From Gracilaria vermiculophylla (taxonomy: Eukaryota > Rhodophyta > Florideophyceae > Gracilariales > Gracilariaceae): a stretch of 64,000 bases of DNA. The translations under genes were made by a program, and so were the position numbers. The stretch spans positions 939,689-1,003,688 of the forward strand of contig JAHNZQ020003146.1 of NCBI GenBank assembly GCA_019155205.2, read 5' to 3'. The notes below the pieces were generated by a model. The model was not told the DNA's origin. It was given only the letters and a program-made list of their open reading frames with translations, and made no database searches. Positions 39,057-48,356 of the stretch are shown in pieces. How positions within the stretch are numbered: the first letter of the stretch is position 1; every line of letters starts with the position of its first letter.

Positions 39057-40499
39057 ATGTGGGCGGCGGCGGCGGCGGCGGCGCTCGGCGGCGCTCGGCG
39101 GCGCGCTGTGGCGCGCGCGTGGAGCAGGGGGCTGGCGCGCAGGAACTGGGTGGGCAGCAGGCGCGACGCGGTGCAAAGCGACGGCGACAAGCTGGTGCAC
39201 TTGAAGCGGCTGCTCAAGGCCAAGGCGCACTCGCTCGGGCTGAGCCTGGTGGGCGTCACGTCGGCGCGCAGGTCGTCGCGCTTCCACAAGTACAACGAGT
39301 GGCTGCAGAACAACTACCACGGCGAGCTGGACTACATGGCGCGCGCCGACCGCGTGGCGCGGCGCGAGCAGCCGCAGCTGGTGCTGCCGGGCGTGCAGAG
39401 CGTCATCATGGTGGGCATGTACTACTGGCCGGGCGTGAGCGGCTTCCCCGCGCTGCACGACGTGCGGCGGCTGCACGAGGTGAATGGCGGCGCGGGCGGC
39501 GCGGGCGGCGCGGGCGGCGCGGGCGGCGCGGGCGACGCGGCGACGCGCGGCGTGGTGTCGAGCTACGCGTGGGGGGAGGACTACCACAAGGTGCTGGAGA
39601 AGAAGCTCAAGGCGCTGGCGCGCTTCCTCAACGAGCACGGCGGCGGCGTGGGGCGGTTCTACGTGGACACGGGGGCGATCCTGGAGCGCGACTTTGGCGA
39701 GCGCGCGGGGCTGGGCTTCATCGGCAAGAACTCGCTGCTGATCAACGCGCGGGGGGGGAGCGGCTTCTTCATCGGCGAGCTGTTCTCGACGGTGGCGCTG
39801 CCGCTGGACGGCGACGAGGAGCGGGGGACGCGCGCGCGCGCGCGCGGCGAGGCGGGGTGCGGCAAGTGCACGCGGTGCATGCGCGCGTGCCCGACGGGCG
39901 CCATTGTGCGCGAGCACGTGGTGGACGCGCGGCGCTGCATCAGCTACCTGACCATTGAGCTGGACGGGCTCATGGCGGAGCACCTGCGGCGCAAGGTGGG
40001 CAACCGCGTGTACGGCTGCGACATCTGCCAGCAGGTGTGCCCGTGGAACCGCGTGGAGTGGGGGGCAGCGGCGGCGGGGGCGGCGGGGGCGGCGGGGGCG
40101 GCGGGGGAGGTGGGGGGGTGGTCGCCGCTGTGGGGGGCGGTGGGGGGGGAGGCGGCGTCGCCGCGGCTGGCGGAGCTGCTGCGGCTGGACGACGCGGCGT
40201 TCGCGCGGCGCTTCGCGGCGTCGGCGGCGCGGCGCGCGGGGCGCGCGCGGCTGGCGCGCAACGCCGCCGTCGCGCTGGGCAACGTGGGCCGCGGGCGCGC
40301 CGACGCCGCGGCGCTGCGCCGCGCCGCGCGCCGCCACGACGACGCGCTGGCGCGCCGCTACGCGCGCTGGGCGCTGCGCCGCGTGCGCGCGCGCGCCGCG
40401 CGCGTGCCGCGCGTCGCGTCGTGGCGCGCGCCGCGCCGCCGCGCCGCCGCAACGGTCGCGCCCCACCGCCGCGCGCCGCATGACGTTTTTTGTTCGTGA
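39057..40499 (+). CDS. queG: Epoxyqueuosine reductase QueG, leader-bearing
   Basis: 480 residues from the ATG at 39057, the only in-frame ATG before the domain. The first 38 residues (MWAAAAAAALGGARRRAVAR, then Trp/Arg-rich, no acids) look like an organellar transit peptide. The QueG fold follows: LVGVTSARRSSRF, GELDYMA, MYYWPG, then YVDTGAILERDFGERAGLGFIGKN, which holds the catalytic Asp. Two 4Fe-4S sites are CGKCTRCMRACP (about 267-278) with CISYLTIE and CDICQQVCPWN (about 321-331). The C-terminal ARNAAVALGN HEAT-like end is also typical. QueG reduces epoxyqueuosine to queuosine in tRNAs with GUN anticodons, using cobalamin. It is a bacterial-type step, so its place here in the nucleus is notable. 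Local composition is as GC-rich as its neighbours, so transfer is not recent. Confidence 0.9.
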   Translation: MWAAAAAAALGGARRRAVARAWSRGLARRNWVGSRRDAVQSDGDKLVHLKRLLKAKAHSLGLSLVGVTSARRSSRFHKYNEWLQNNYHGELDYMARADRVARREQPQLVLPGVQSVIMVGMYYWPGVSGFPALHDVRRLHEVNGGAGGAGGAGGAGGAGDAATRGVVSSYAWGEDYHKVLEKKLKALARFLNEHGGGVGRFYVDTGAILERDFGERAGLGFIGKNSLLINARGGSGFFIGELFSTVALPLDGDEERGTRARARGEAGCGKCTRCMRACPTGAIVREHVVDARRCISYLTIELDGLMAEHLRRKVGNRVYGCDICQQVCPWNRVEWGAAAAGAAGAAGAAGEVGGWSPLWGAVGGEAASPRLAELLRLDDAAFARRFAASAARRAGRARLARNAAVALGNVGRGRADAAALRRAARRHDDALARRYARWALRRVRARAARVPRVASWRAPRRRAAATVAPHRRAPHDVFCS

Positions 40500-40687
40500 C
40501 GTTTTGTTGGTTTGAAGTTTCAAAGCGCTGCGCCGCCGCGCGATTTTCGAATCTCCGCCCACCCTCCCTCCCCGCCGGCCCCCCCTTCTTGCTGCGCGCG
40601 CCCCCCCCCCCCCCCCCCCTCTCCGCCTCCCCCTCCCCTCCCCCGCGCCCCCTCCCTCCCTCTTCGTCCGCGCCCTCCCCCTCCGCC

Positions 40688-42020
40688 ATGAGCGCCGCCC
40701 CCCCGAAGCGCTCCGTGCGCTCCATCCGCAAGCAGTTCGAGGGCTCCCCCCCGCCCTCCTCCGCCTCCGCGCCCTCTACCCCAGTCAAGGCCCGCCGCCA
40801 CCGCGCGCACACCACCGCCGCCACCGCCGCCGCCGCCCCCACCTACCAGCCCGCCACCAGCCTCCCGCGCTCCAACACGCAGCCCAACCACAGCGGCGTG
40901 CGCGCGCACCTGGCCGCCCTCGTCTCCGCGCGCGCCGACGAGCACCACCACCGCTCGCTATCGCCCGCCAAGCGCGCCGCCGCCCCCCCCGCCCCCGGCA
41001 ACGTCGGCTCGCTCATCGAGAAGTTCTCCGCCGCCGCCTCGCTCCCCACCGACACCCACCGCCCCCCGCTGCAGGAGCGCCACCTGCTGCGCGTGGACGA
41101 CGCCCGCCCGTCTGCCGCCGCCGCCGCCGCCGCCGCCCCCCCCGTCGACTCCTCCGTCGACACCTTTGGCTCCGCCTCCAATGACATGGACGCGCTCATC
41201 CCCAAGACCGGCCCGGGCCGCCTCGAGTCTTGCACGCACCCGCGCGCCGCAGCCGCAGCCGCGGCCCCCGCCGTCGCAGACCACCCCAGCGCGGAGCTGC
41301 GCGCGCGCGCGCACAACCGCGTGCCGCAGCCCGCGCGCCGACCCACCCCTGCCACCCCGACCAGCACGCCCGAGCCCACGCCCGAGCCCACGCCCGAGCC
41401 CGAGCGCGCTGCTGCGCCTGCGCGCGCGCGCGCGCCCGTCGCCGCGCGCGCGCACCATGCGCCGCACGTCAAGGAGAAGCGCCCGTCGCCGTCCTCCGTG
41501 CAGCAGCCGCCGCACCAGCAGCCGCCGCACGCGCACGTGGTCGTGGAGGAGGCGCCCGCCGAGGGGCGCGCGCCCGCAGCCGACTACGGCGTGCGCGACA
41601 TGTACATCCGCGAGCTGTTCGGCAGGGCGGAGAGCACGGCCGAACAGGCGGTGCGCTGCGATGAGAGCGAGCAGTACTTTGAGGCGTTCGAGCTGTACTG
41701 GGTCGTCGTCGACCTGTACTACGAGATCATCCCGTTCCTGAGCCCGGAGGAGGGGCAGGACGTGCACGAGCGCATCAAGATGTACACGGAGCGCTGCCAG
41801 GTCATTCGCGAGGCGTTCGAGGAGGACCTGGACGATGTGGACGAGAACGACAGCGATGCTGGCGAGCAACGCGTCACGCAGACGCGCAACGAGCACTACA
41901 ACCAGCACACCGTCAACAACACCGTGTACGCGTCGTACACGCGCGTGGAGAACGTGCGCGTGTCCAAGCCCGCGTTCCACCTCCAAAAGTCGTCGTCCAC
42001 AAAGCACCTCGTCACCGCCT

Positions 42021-42054
<34 letters not shown>

Positions 42055-43507
42055 ACGAGGCGCCGCCGCCACGGCCGCCAAGCCCCCGCAGCCGCTCCAC
42101 GCCCCGCACGCCCCGCACGCGCACAGACTGCCGCCGCCGACCAGACCGCTGCCGCCCGTGCCCGCGCGCGCCGCCGACGCGCACGCGCACGCGCACGCGC
42201 ACGCGCACGCCGCCGCCGACGTCGCCGCCGCCGACGTCGCCGCCGCGCGCGGCGCCGAACAGCGCCCCCTGCAGCGCGCGCCCTTCCCGGACTACTCCAA
42301 TGAAAAGGCGCTGGCGGCCATCCCCGACGCGCCGCGCGGCGCGCCCAAGGCGCTGTCGTCGGCGGCGCAGGCGCACCGCAGCAGCCTGAGCCGCCCCATC
42401 TCGCGCAGCGCCGTGCGCGCGTCCACCAGCTCCGTGTCGCGCGAGCGCGTGGCCGAGATGCAGGAGCGCGTCAAGCTGATGCAGGAGTGCCTCAACAACT
42501 TCACGGTGAAGCGCAAGCACCTGGGGCCGGCGCGCGCGCTGGAGCTGCTGCTCACCACGCTGAACGCCAACACGTTCGGCGACCTCAAGCGGCTGGAGCC
42601 GCTGGCGCCCGAGCTGGAGCACAAGTGGGCCACGGAGCTGGAGGTGCTGCTGTCCATGCTGCAGGAGATCAAGGAGGTGCGCCCCGGCGACGGGCTGGCC
42701 GTGCGCGAGGACATTGCCACCAAGCTGCCGGCGCTGGAGCGGTGCGACCGCAGCGTGCGCCACACGATGCGCTCGCTCGGCGCGCTGAGCGGCCATGTGC
42801 GCTACGTGGAGCGCGACGGCGACGCGGCCAACGGCGGGCGCGGGCGGCGCCGCTGGTGGGTCAAGATGCCGGTGGTGGAGAAGGGCGGGCTGCCGCGCCC
42901 CGTGCGCGCCATCGTGGAGGAGGCGGAGACGGAGATGCGCAGCGTGTTCAAGATCTGCCACGAGATCAACGTGGAGGTGGTCAAGGGCATGCCGGTGCCG
43001 GCGTCGTTTGTGGACAACCTGCCCAAGCACGCGCGCGCGCTCATCCCGCGCGAGCTCAAGGAGGGGCTCACCACGTGGGGCATCTTCAAGGTGTCGGACT
43101 ACATGAAGGACCGGCAGCTGTGGCACAAGGAGGCCGCCAAGGAGATTACGTCCAGCCTGGAGAAGGTGGCGCTCATCTGGGAGGCCAAGGCGTCCAACAA
43201 GTCATTCCTCAGCCGCACGTTTGACATCCGGGGCGAGCGCTTCCATCAGGCCATGACGGCGTTCCGGCGGTGCCAGAACGCCATCCGCGACCTGCGGCGC
43301 GAGTGGCCCACGATGCAGCACACTGAGCTGGACATGTCCAAGATTCAGAACAACGACGACATTGGGCTGGCGGGGCTGGAGGCGTATTCGCGCGCGCTGG
43401 AGTCGCGTGCGTACCGGCTGCTGACGAGGATCCGTGAGCTGCTGGACGCGGACGACAAGGAGAGGGAAAAGAAGGGGAAGAAGAAGGAGGGGCGGAAGCG
43501 CAGCTGA
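40688..43507 (+). CDS. MIT-domain plus PRONE-domain Rho/Rop GTPase exchange factor
   Basis: 939 residues, ATG at 40688 (MSAAPPKRSV). Residues 1-300 are disordered, Ala/Pro/His-rich. Residues of about 300-385 (ELFGRAESTAEQAVRCDESE, then YFEAFELYWVVVDLYYEIIPFL, then IKMYTERCQVIREAF) form three helices with the spacing of an MIT domain (VPS4/spastin type). A 200-residue low-complexity linker follows. Residues of about 587-917 match the PRONE catalytic domain of plant RopGEFs: NANTFGDLKRLEPLAP, RWWVKMPVVEKGGLP, ICHEINVEVVKGMPVPASFVDNLPK and ELDMSKIQNNDDIG followed by LEAYSRALESRAYRLLTRI. PRONE proteins load GTP on Rho-of-plants GTPases at the plasma membrane. An MIT domain would bind ESCRT-III-like tails. 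This combination is not one I know. Confidence 0.85.
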
Positions 43508-44052
43508 GCGACAGGGGGAGTGCAGTAGCACATGTTAACGTAGACTGAGCTGTAAAAGTAGGGGGCGGCGGTGTGTGTGTGAGTGAGTGTGTGTGTGTGT
43601 GGGACTGACGGACGGCGGAGGAGTGAGGGTGGGGGGGACGGGGGCGATGACGTGAGGTGGGGGAGGGTGTAAACGGGTGTGGGGACGGTTGCGATAAAGG
43701 AAGGGGGCGGGGGGGCGGGACACGATGACGAGGGGCGGGGGCGATGCAAGTTTTGAGCAGGGCGGGGGGAGGGGCGCGTTGCGTGGTGCGACACGCAATG
43801 CACGCGCGCGGGCGCGCGGCGCGGGGCGCGCGCGCCGTTACACGCGCGCGCGGCGTGCGCGCGCATCGCTTCTGCTGGCGGCGAAAGATCAAGGCGCGCC
43901 GCGCAACCAATGCAAGTGCGCGCGCGCGTCTTTTTGCCGGGGCGCGCGCCCCGCTTAAAAAGGCGCTCAACGACGGATCACCGCACAATCCGTTTGCCGC
44001 CGCCCCTCGCCTCGCTCTCGCTCGCCTCCTCCCTCCACCCCCCACCCCCGCA

Positions 44053-44337
44053 ATGCCCGCCCACACTCCCCGCACCCCCCCCCCGCGCTCGCCGCCCCCC
44101 GCCGCCTCCCCCGCCTTCAACCCGCCCGTGCTCCCGCCGCTCCCCGCCGCGCGCGCCGCAGCCGCAGCCGCAGCCGCCGCCGCGCCCGTCGCCGCCCCTC
44201 CCCCCGAGCAGCCGCCGCCGCCGCCCTCGCCCTCCACCACCGCCGCCGCCCTCTCGCTGGGCGCGCTCGCCACCGCCGCCTCGCTGGCGTCCTCCTCCGC
44301 GCCCGCCCCCCCCATGCAGCAGCTGTCGCGCGCGCAC

Positions 44338-44374
<37 letters not shown>

Positions 44375-45975
44375 GCGCGCCGCAGCCGCCGCCGCCCGCG
44401 CGCGCCGCCGCGCCGCGCCGCCCCAAGCAGCGGCGCTACCGCGCGTCGCCCGCGCAGCTGGAGCACCTGCTGGCCAAGTTCGACCTGGACCCGTCGCCGT
44501 CGTCCGCCGAGCTGCACCGGCTGTCGGCCGCCATCGACATGCCGTTCCAGTCCGCCGTGCTGTGGTTCAAGAACCGCCGCGCGCGCGTGCCGCACAAGAA
44601 GGCCGAGAAGGCGGCCGCGGCCGCGCGCCGCCGCGCGGCCGCCGCCGCCGCCGCCGCCGCCGCCGCCTCGCAGAAGCGGCAGGAGGTGGCCGCCGCCACG
44701 TGCATGGCCGAGCTGGCGCTGCGCGCCTCCGCCGCGCCCGCCGCGCCCGCCGCGCAGCCGCTGCTCAGCATTGCGCCGGCGGCGGCGGGCGGCAGCGCGG
44801 TGCTGGCGGTGGCGCGCAGCAAGCCGGCGGCGGCGGCGGTGGCGGCGCGCGTGTGCAATGACGAGCCGTCGCCGCCGTCAACGCCGACGCCGGCGGCGGC
44901 GGCGGCGGTGGCGGCAGCGGCGCCGTCGACGCCGGTGACGCCGCGGCGGCGGCCGCGCGCGCGCTCCGTGGCGCCCACGCCGCGGCTGTATGCGCAGCGC
45001 GAGTACGCGGTGGGCGACGGCGTGGAGGTGATGGACAGCGGCGGCGGCAAGGGCGCGTGCCGCTCGTGGTTCTCGGCGCTGATCGTGTCGCGCGCGCCGC
45101 GCGACATGTCGCTCGGCGCCAGCGCGCGCGGCGGCAGCGGCGGTGGCGAGGCGCGGACAGCGGACGCGACGGACGCGGGGGGCGGCGACGGCGGCAGCGG
45201 CGAGTGCGGCAGCGACAGGGAGGACGGGGACGAGTCGCCGCGCACGGTGCGGTCGCCGCTGGGGGCGGCGACGCCGGCGGTGGCGCGCATCTGGTACGTG
45301 GTGCGGTACCAGCACCGGGTGCGGGCGGACGGGGGGCCGGTGGAGGAGGAGGTGCTGGCGCGGCGGATGCGGCCCGAGGCGCCGCAGCTGGACGAGTGGC
45401 GGCCGGACATTGGGGACGCGGTGGAGGTGCTCAAGGACGGCGGGTGGGTGGTGGGGGTGATTCAGACGCTGGTGATTCGCAAGGGGTACCTGGTGAGCTT
45501 CGAGGACGGGCGGGTGCAGTGGACGCGGCGGCACGTGCTGCGGGCGCAGCAGATTTGGCGCGGGGGGGACAAGTGGGTGGTGAAGAAGAAGGCGCCGCTG
45601 ATGGTGGCGCGCAAGAGCGTGGGGCTGAGCGTGACGCACCCGGTGTGCGGCAAGCGGCGGCGGGGGGCGGGCGGCGGTGGCGGGTGGGGGGGGGACGGCG
45701 AGGCGAAGGGGCGGAAGCGGGCGAAGGGGTGGGGCGAGGGGTGGGGCGAGGGGTCGGGGCCGGACGGGCTGCCGGAGGGGTGGCGCGTGGGCAGTGGCGG
45801 CGGCGGTGGCGGCGGCAACGGCGGTGGCGGTGGCGGTGGCGGTGGCGGTGGCGGCGGCGGCGGTGGGGGGGCGCGGGGGGGGGGGAGCACCGTGTACGTG
45901 GCGCCGGACGGGCAGCGGCTGCGGTCGCTCAAGGAGGCGCAGCGCTACGTGCGGCTCATGGGCGTTGGCGGGTAG
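44053..45975 (+). CDS. Homeodomain, tandem Agenet/Tudor and MBD chromatin protein
   Basis: 640 residues, ATG at 44053 (MPAHTPRTPP). Residues 1-120 are Pro/Ala-rich. A homeodomain spans about 123-182: KQRRYRASPAQLEHLLAKF, then the recognition helix FQSAVLWFKNRRARVP. An Ala/Arg linker follows. Two Agenet/Tudor-like modules occupy about 317-446 (YAVGDGVEVMDSG...IWYVVRYQ) and 449-512 (DIGDAVEVLKDGGWVVGVIQ...YLVSFEDGRVQW). Residues of about 573-638 resemble a methyl-CpG-binding domain: LPEGWRVG, a poly-Gly insertion, then TVYVAPDGQRLRSLKEAQRYV. Agenet pairs read histone or chromatin marks. Land-plant SHH1 joins a homeodomain to a Tudor-like SAWADEE domain and serves RNA-directed DNA methylation; this protein is analogous in design, with an added MBD. 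The poly-Gly within the MBD could weaken it. Confidence 0.75.
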
Positions 45976-46298
45976 TGCGCGCGCCTTTTTTTTCGTTTAT
46001 TTTTGATGATCTCGGAGAGATGAGGCGGCTTACACTGCGCCGCAAAAGGCGCGCGCGCGCGCGCGCATTCAGCCACCCGTCGCGCGCCGTGCGCGCCGTG
46101 CGCGCCTTTAACGCGCCCGTCGCCAAAGCGCCCCCCCCCCTCCCGCCCCCCGTGCGGTGGTCGCCGCTTTCCAGCCGCGCCCCTCAGCCAGCACGCAGCG
46201 TCCACTGCTCGCGCCCGCGCCACGCGCCCACGTGCGCCACGCTCGCAGCGCCGCTTGACCACTGCCATGCACGTGTGCCTGTGCTGCTGCGTCCATGC

Positions 46299-46436
46299 CA
46301 CGTGCGCGCCTCTTCCACGTGCACGCGTGCACTACGGGTGCACGCCATCCACGTGTCCACCCTGTTTACGCGTGCGCCCCCTGCACGTGTACACGCCAAA
46401 CACGTGTATGAGTCACGCACGTGTGCAAGGCGCCAT
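46299..46436 (+). promoter_or_regulatory. 17-bp periodic array of CACGTG boxes upstream of DCAF13
   Basis: CACGTG hexamers start at 46229, 46270, 46299, 46316, 46350, 46384, 46401 and 46418. From 46299 on the starts fall on an exact 17-bp grid; the two missing grid points hold TACGGGTG (46334) and TACGCGTG (46367), one or two bases off. CACGTG is the G-box/E-box bound by bZIP and bHLH dimers. The array ends 166 bp before the DCAF13 start codon and lies 320 bp after the stop of the preceding gene. Confidence 0.75.
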
Positions 46437-46601
46437 ACTCGCCTGTGCAAACGACCACGCGACGGCGGCGTTGGCGTAGTGTGACGCGTGCATCGCATCG
46501 CCGGCGGCGCCGCCGTCGTCGCCCGCCGTCGTCGTCGCCCGCCGCCGTCGTCGCCCACCGCCGTCGCCGTCGCCGTCGCCGTCGCCGCCGCCGCCGCAGA
46601 G

Positions 46602-48029
46602 ATGAAGCTGCGCGTGCTGTCGCGGTCCGACGCCGAGTGGGGCGGGCGCCACGACGGGGCGCGCGCGCGCGCGCGCTTCTCGGCCAACCGCAGCGCGCGG
46701 CTGCACGCGCCGCAGCGCGCGCTGGACGTGCAGCGCGCCGTCACCGCCGCCAAGCTGGACCGCCTGCTGGCGCGCCCGTTCCTGTTCGCGTGCGCGCCGT
46801 CGCACGCCGACGGCGTGTACGCCGTCGCGCGCTCGCGCGCCGACGTCGCGCTGCTGGCGTCCGTGGCCGCCGACGGCGAGCTGCGCCTGTGGCACCTGCC
46901 GTCGCGCTCCGCGCGCCTCGCCGTCGCCCCGCCGCCGCGCGCCTTTGCGCGCGCCGTCTCCTTCTCGCACGACTCGGCGCACGTGCTGTTCGCCACCGAC
47001 GCCGCGCGCGTCTACTCGCTGCCCGTGCCGCCGCCCGACGCCTACCCCGCCGCCGCCGACGCCGCCGCCGCCGCCGACGCCGCCGCCGACGCCGTCCGCG
47101 CCGCGGGCGCGCCGCCGCGCGAGCTGCACCACTACCGCGTGCCGGGCGGCGCCGCCGCGTCGCTGCACGCCAGCTTCCACCAGCCGCTGTTCGCCACCGC
47201 CGCCGCCGCCGCCGTGCACGTGTGGCACCAGGAGCGCTCGGCGCCGCTGCAGACGCTGGCGCTGTCCGCCGACTCGCTGCACTGCGTGCGCTGGAACCCG
47301 GCCGAGCCCTCCGTGCTGGCGTCGGCCGGCGCCGACCGCGCCATCACGCTGTACGACGTGCGCGCGCGCGCGCCCATCCGCCGCCTCGTGCTCGCCATGC
47401 GCACCAACGACCTGTCGTGGAACCCGGTGGAGCCCATGAACTTTGTGGCCGCCAACGACGACCACAACTGCTACTCGTACGACATGCGCCGCCTGTCCGC
47501 GCGCGGCGCCACCGCCGTGCACGTCGGCCACACCGCCGCCGTCATGGCCGTCGACTTTGCGCCCACGGGCCGCCAGTTTGTGTCGGGCAGCTACGACAAG
47601 ACGCTGCGCATCTTCGACCACACGGCCGGCCGCAGCCGCGAGCTGTACCACACGCGCCGCATGCAGCGCGTCTTTGCCGCCGTCTTCTCGCTGGACGCCG
47701 CCTACGTCGTGTCGGGCAGCGACGACGCCGACGTGCGCGTGTGGAAGAGCGAGCGCAGCCGCCCGCTCAAGCCGCTGTTCGCCGCCGAGCGCCAGCGCCT
47801 GCACGCCGCGCGCAAGCTCGTGCACCGCTACCAGGCCATCCCGCACGTGCGCCGCATCGCCAAGCAGCGCCACGCCCCCGCCCACGTGCGCGCCGTCACC
47901 GCCGTCAAGGCCGCCATCGACAAGAGCGCCGCCCGCAAGCTGCGCAACCGCCGCGCGCACACCAAGCCGCACCTGCGCCCCAACAAGACGCAGCTGCGCA
48001 ACCGCAACATTGTGCGCGAACTCGAGTAG
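46602..48029 (+). CDS. DCAF13: DCAF13/Sof1 WD40 ribosome biogenesis factor
   Basis: 475 residues, ATG at 46602 (MKLRVLSRSD). Six to seven WD40 repeats run from about residue 65 to 385, with DGELRLWHL, VHVWHQ, SAGADRAITLYDVR, GSYDKTLRIFD and GSDDADVRVWK. The diagnostic Sof1 C terminus follows: VHRYQAIPHVRRIAKQRHAP, then a basic helix ending KTQLRNRNIVRELE. Sof1/DCAF13 belongs to the U3 snoRNP processome and is needed for 18S rRNA maturation; in animals it is also a CUL4-DDB1 adaptor. An Ala/Asp insertion of about 25 residues occurs between repeats 2 and 3. The CACGTG array lies in its promoter. Confidence 0.93.
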   Translation: MKLRVLSRSDAEWGGRHDGARARARFSANRSARLHAPQRALDVQRAVTAAKLDRLLARPFLFACAPSHADGVYAVARSRADVALLASVAADGELRLWHLPSRSARLAVAPPPRAFARAVSFSHDSAHVLFATDAARVYSLPVPPPDAYPAAADAAAAADAAADAVRAAGAPPRELHHYRVPGGAAASLHASFHQPLFATAAAAAVHVWHQERSAPLQTLALSADSLHCVRWNPAEPSVLASAGADRAITLYDVRARAPIRRLVLAMRTNDLSWNPVEPMNFVAANDDHNCYSYDMRRLSARGATAVHVGHTAAVMAVDFAPTGRQFVSGSYDKTLRIFDHTAGRSRELYHTRRMQRVFAAVFSLDAAYVVSGSDDADVRVWKSERSRPLKPLFAAERQRLHAARKLVHRYQAIPHVRRIAKQRHAPAHVRAVTAVKAAIDKSAARKLRNRRAHTKPHLRPNKTQLRNRNIVRELE

Positions 48030-48356
48030 CCGCCTGTACATACACTCGCTACATCAGCCCTGCTTCATTTTCCGACCCAAAACGCACCCACCACTGCTTG
48101 GCCCCACTCCCCCGTCCAAGTAGCAAACGTCAAGTCGCTCGTGCCCGCAGCCGAACCGCTTGCACCAACACGCGCCCCCGCGCTCTACCATCTACGATTG
48201 CGATAAAAGCCGCACGCATTCGCACGCTGCACGTCTGCCACATCTCCCAAGCGCGCGCGCCTCTGCTGCTTTCTGTGTTGGTGGCGGCAGCACGCGCAGG
48301 TCGAGCGCGCAGCTGTACTTGATCTTGCTCGATGCGTCGCGCGCGCGCCGCCGCGC

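Noticed and set aside
38364..40562. 732-codon minus-strand frame opposite QueG
   Set aside because: Only its last 54 codons (SmB exon 1) are real; the rest is a GC-rich shadow of QueG.
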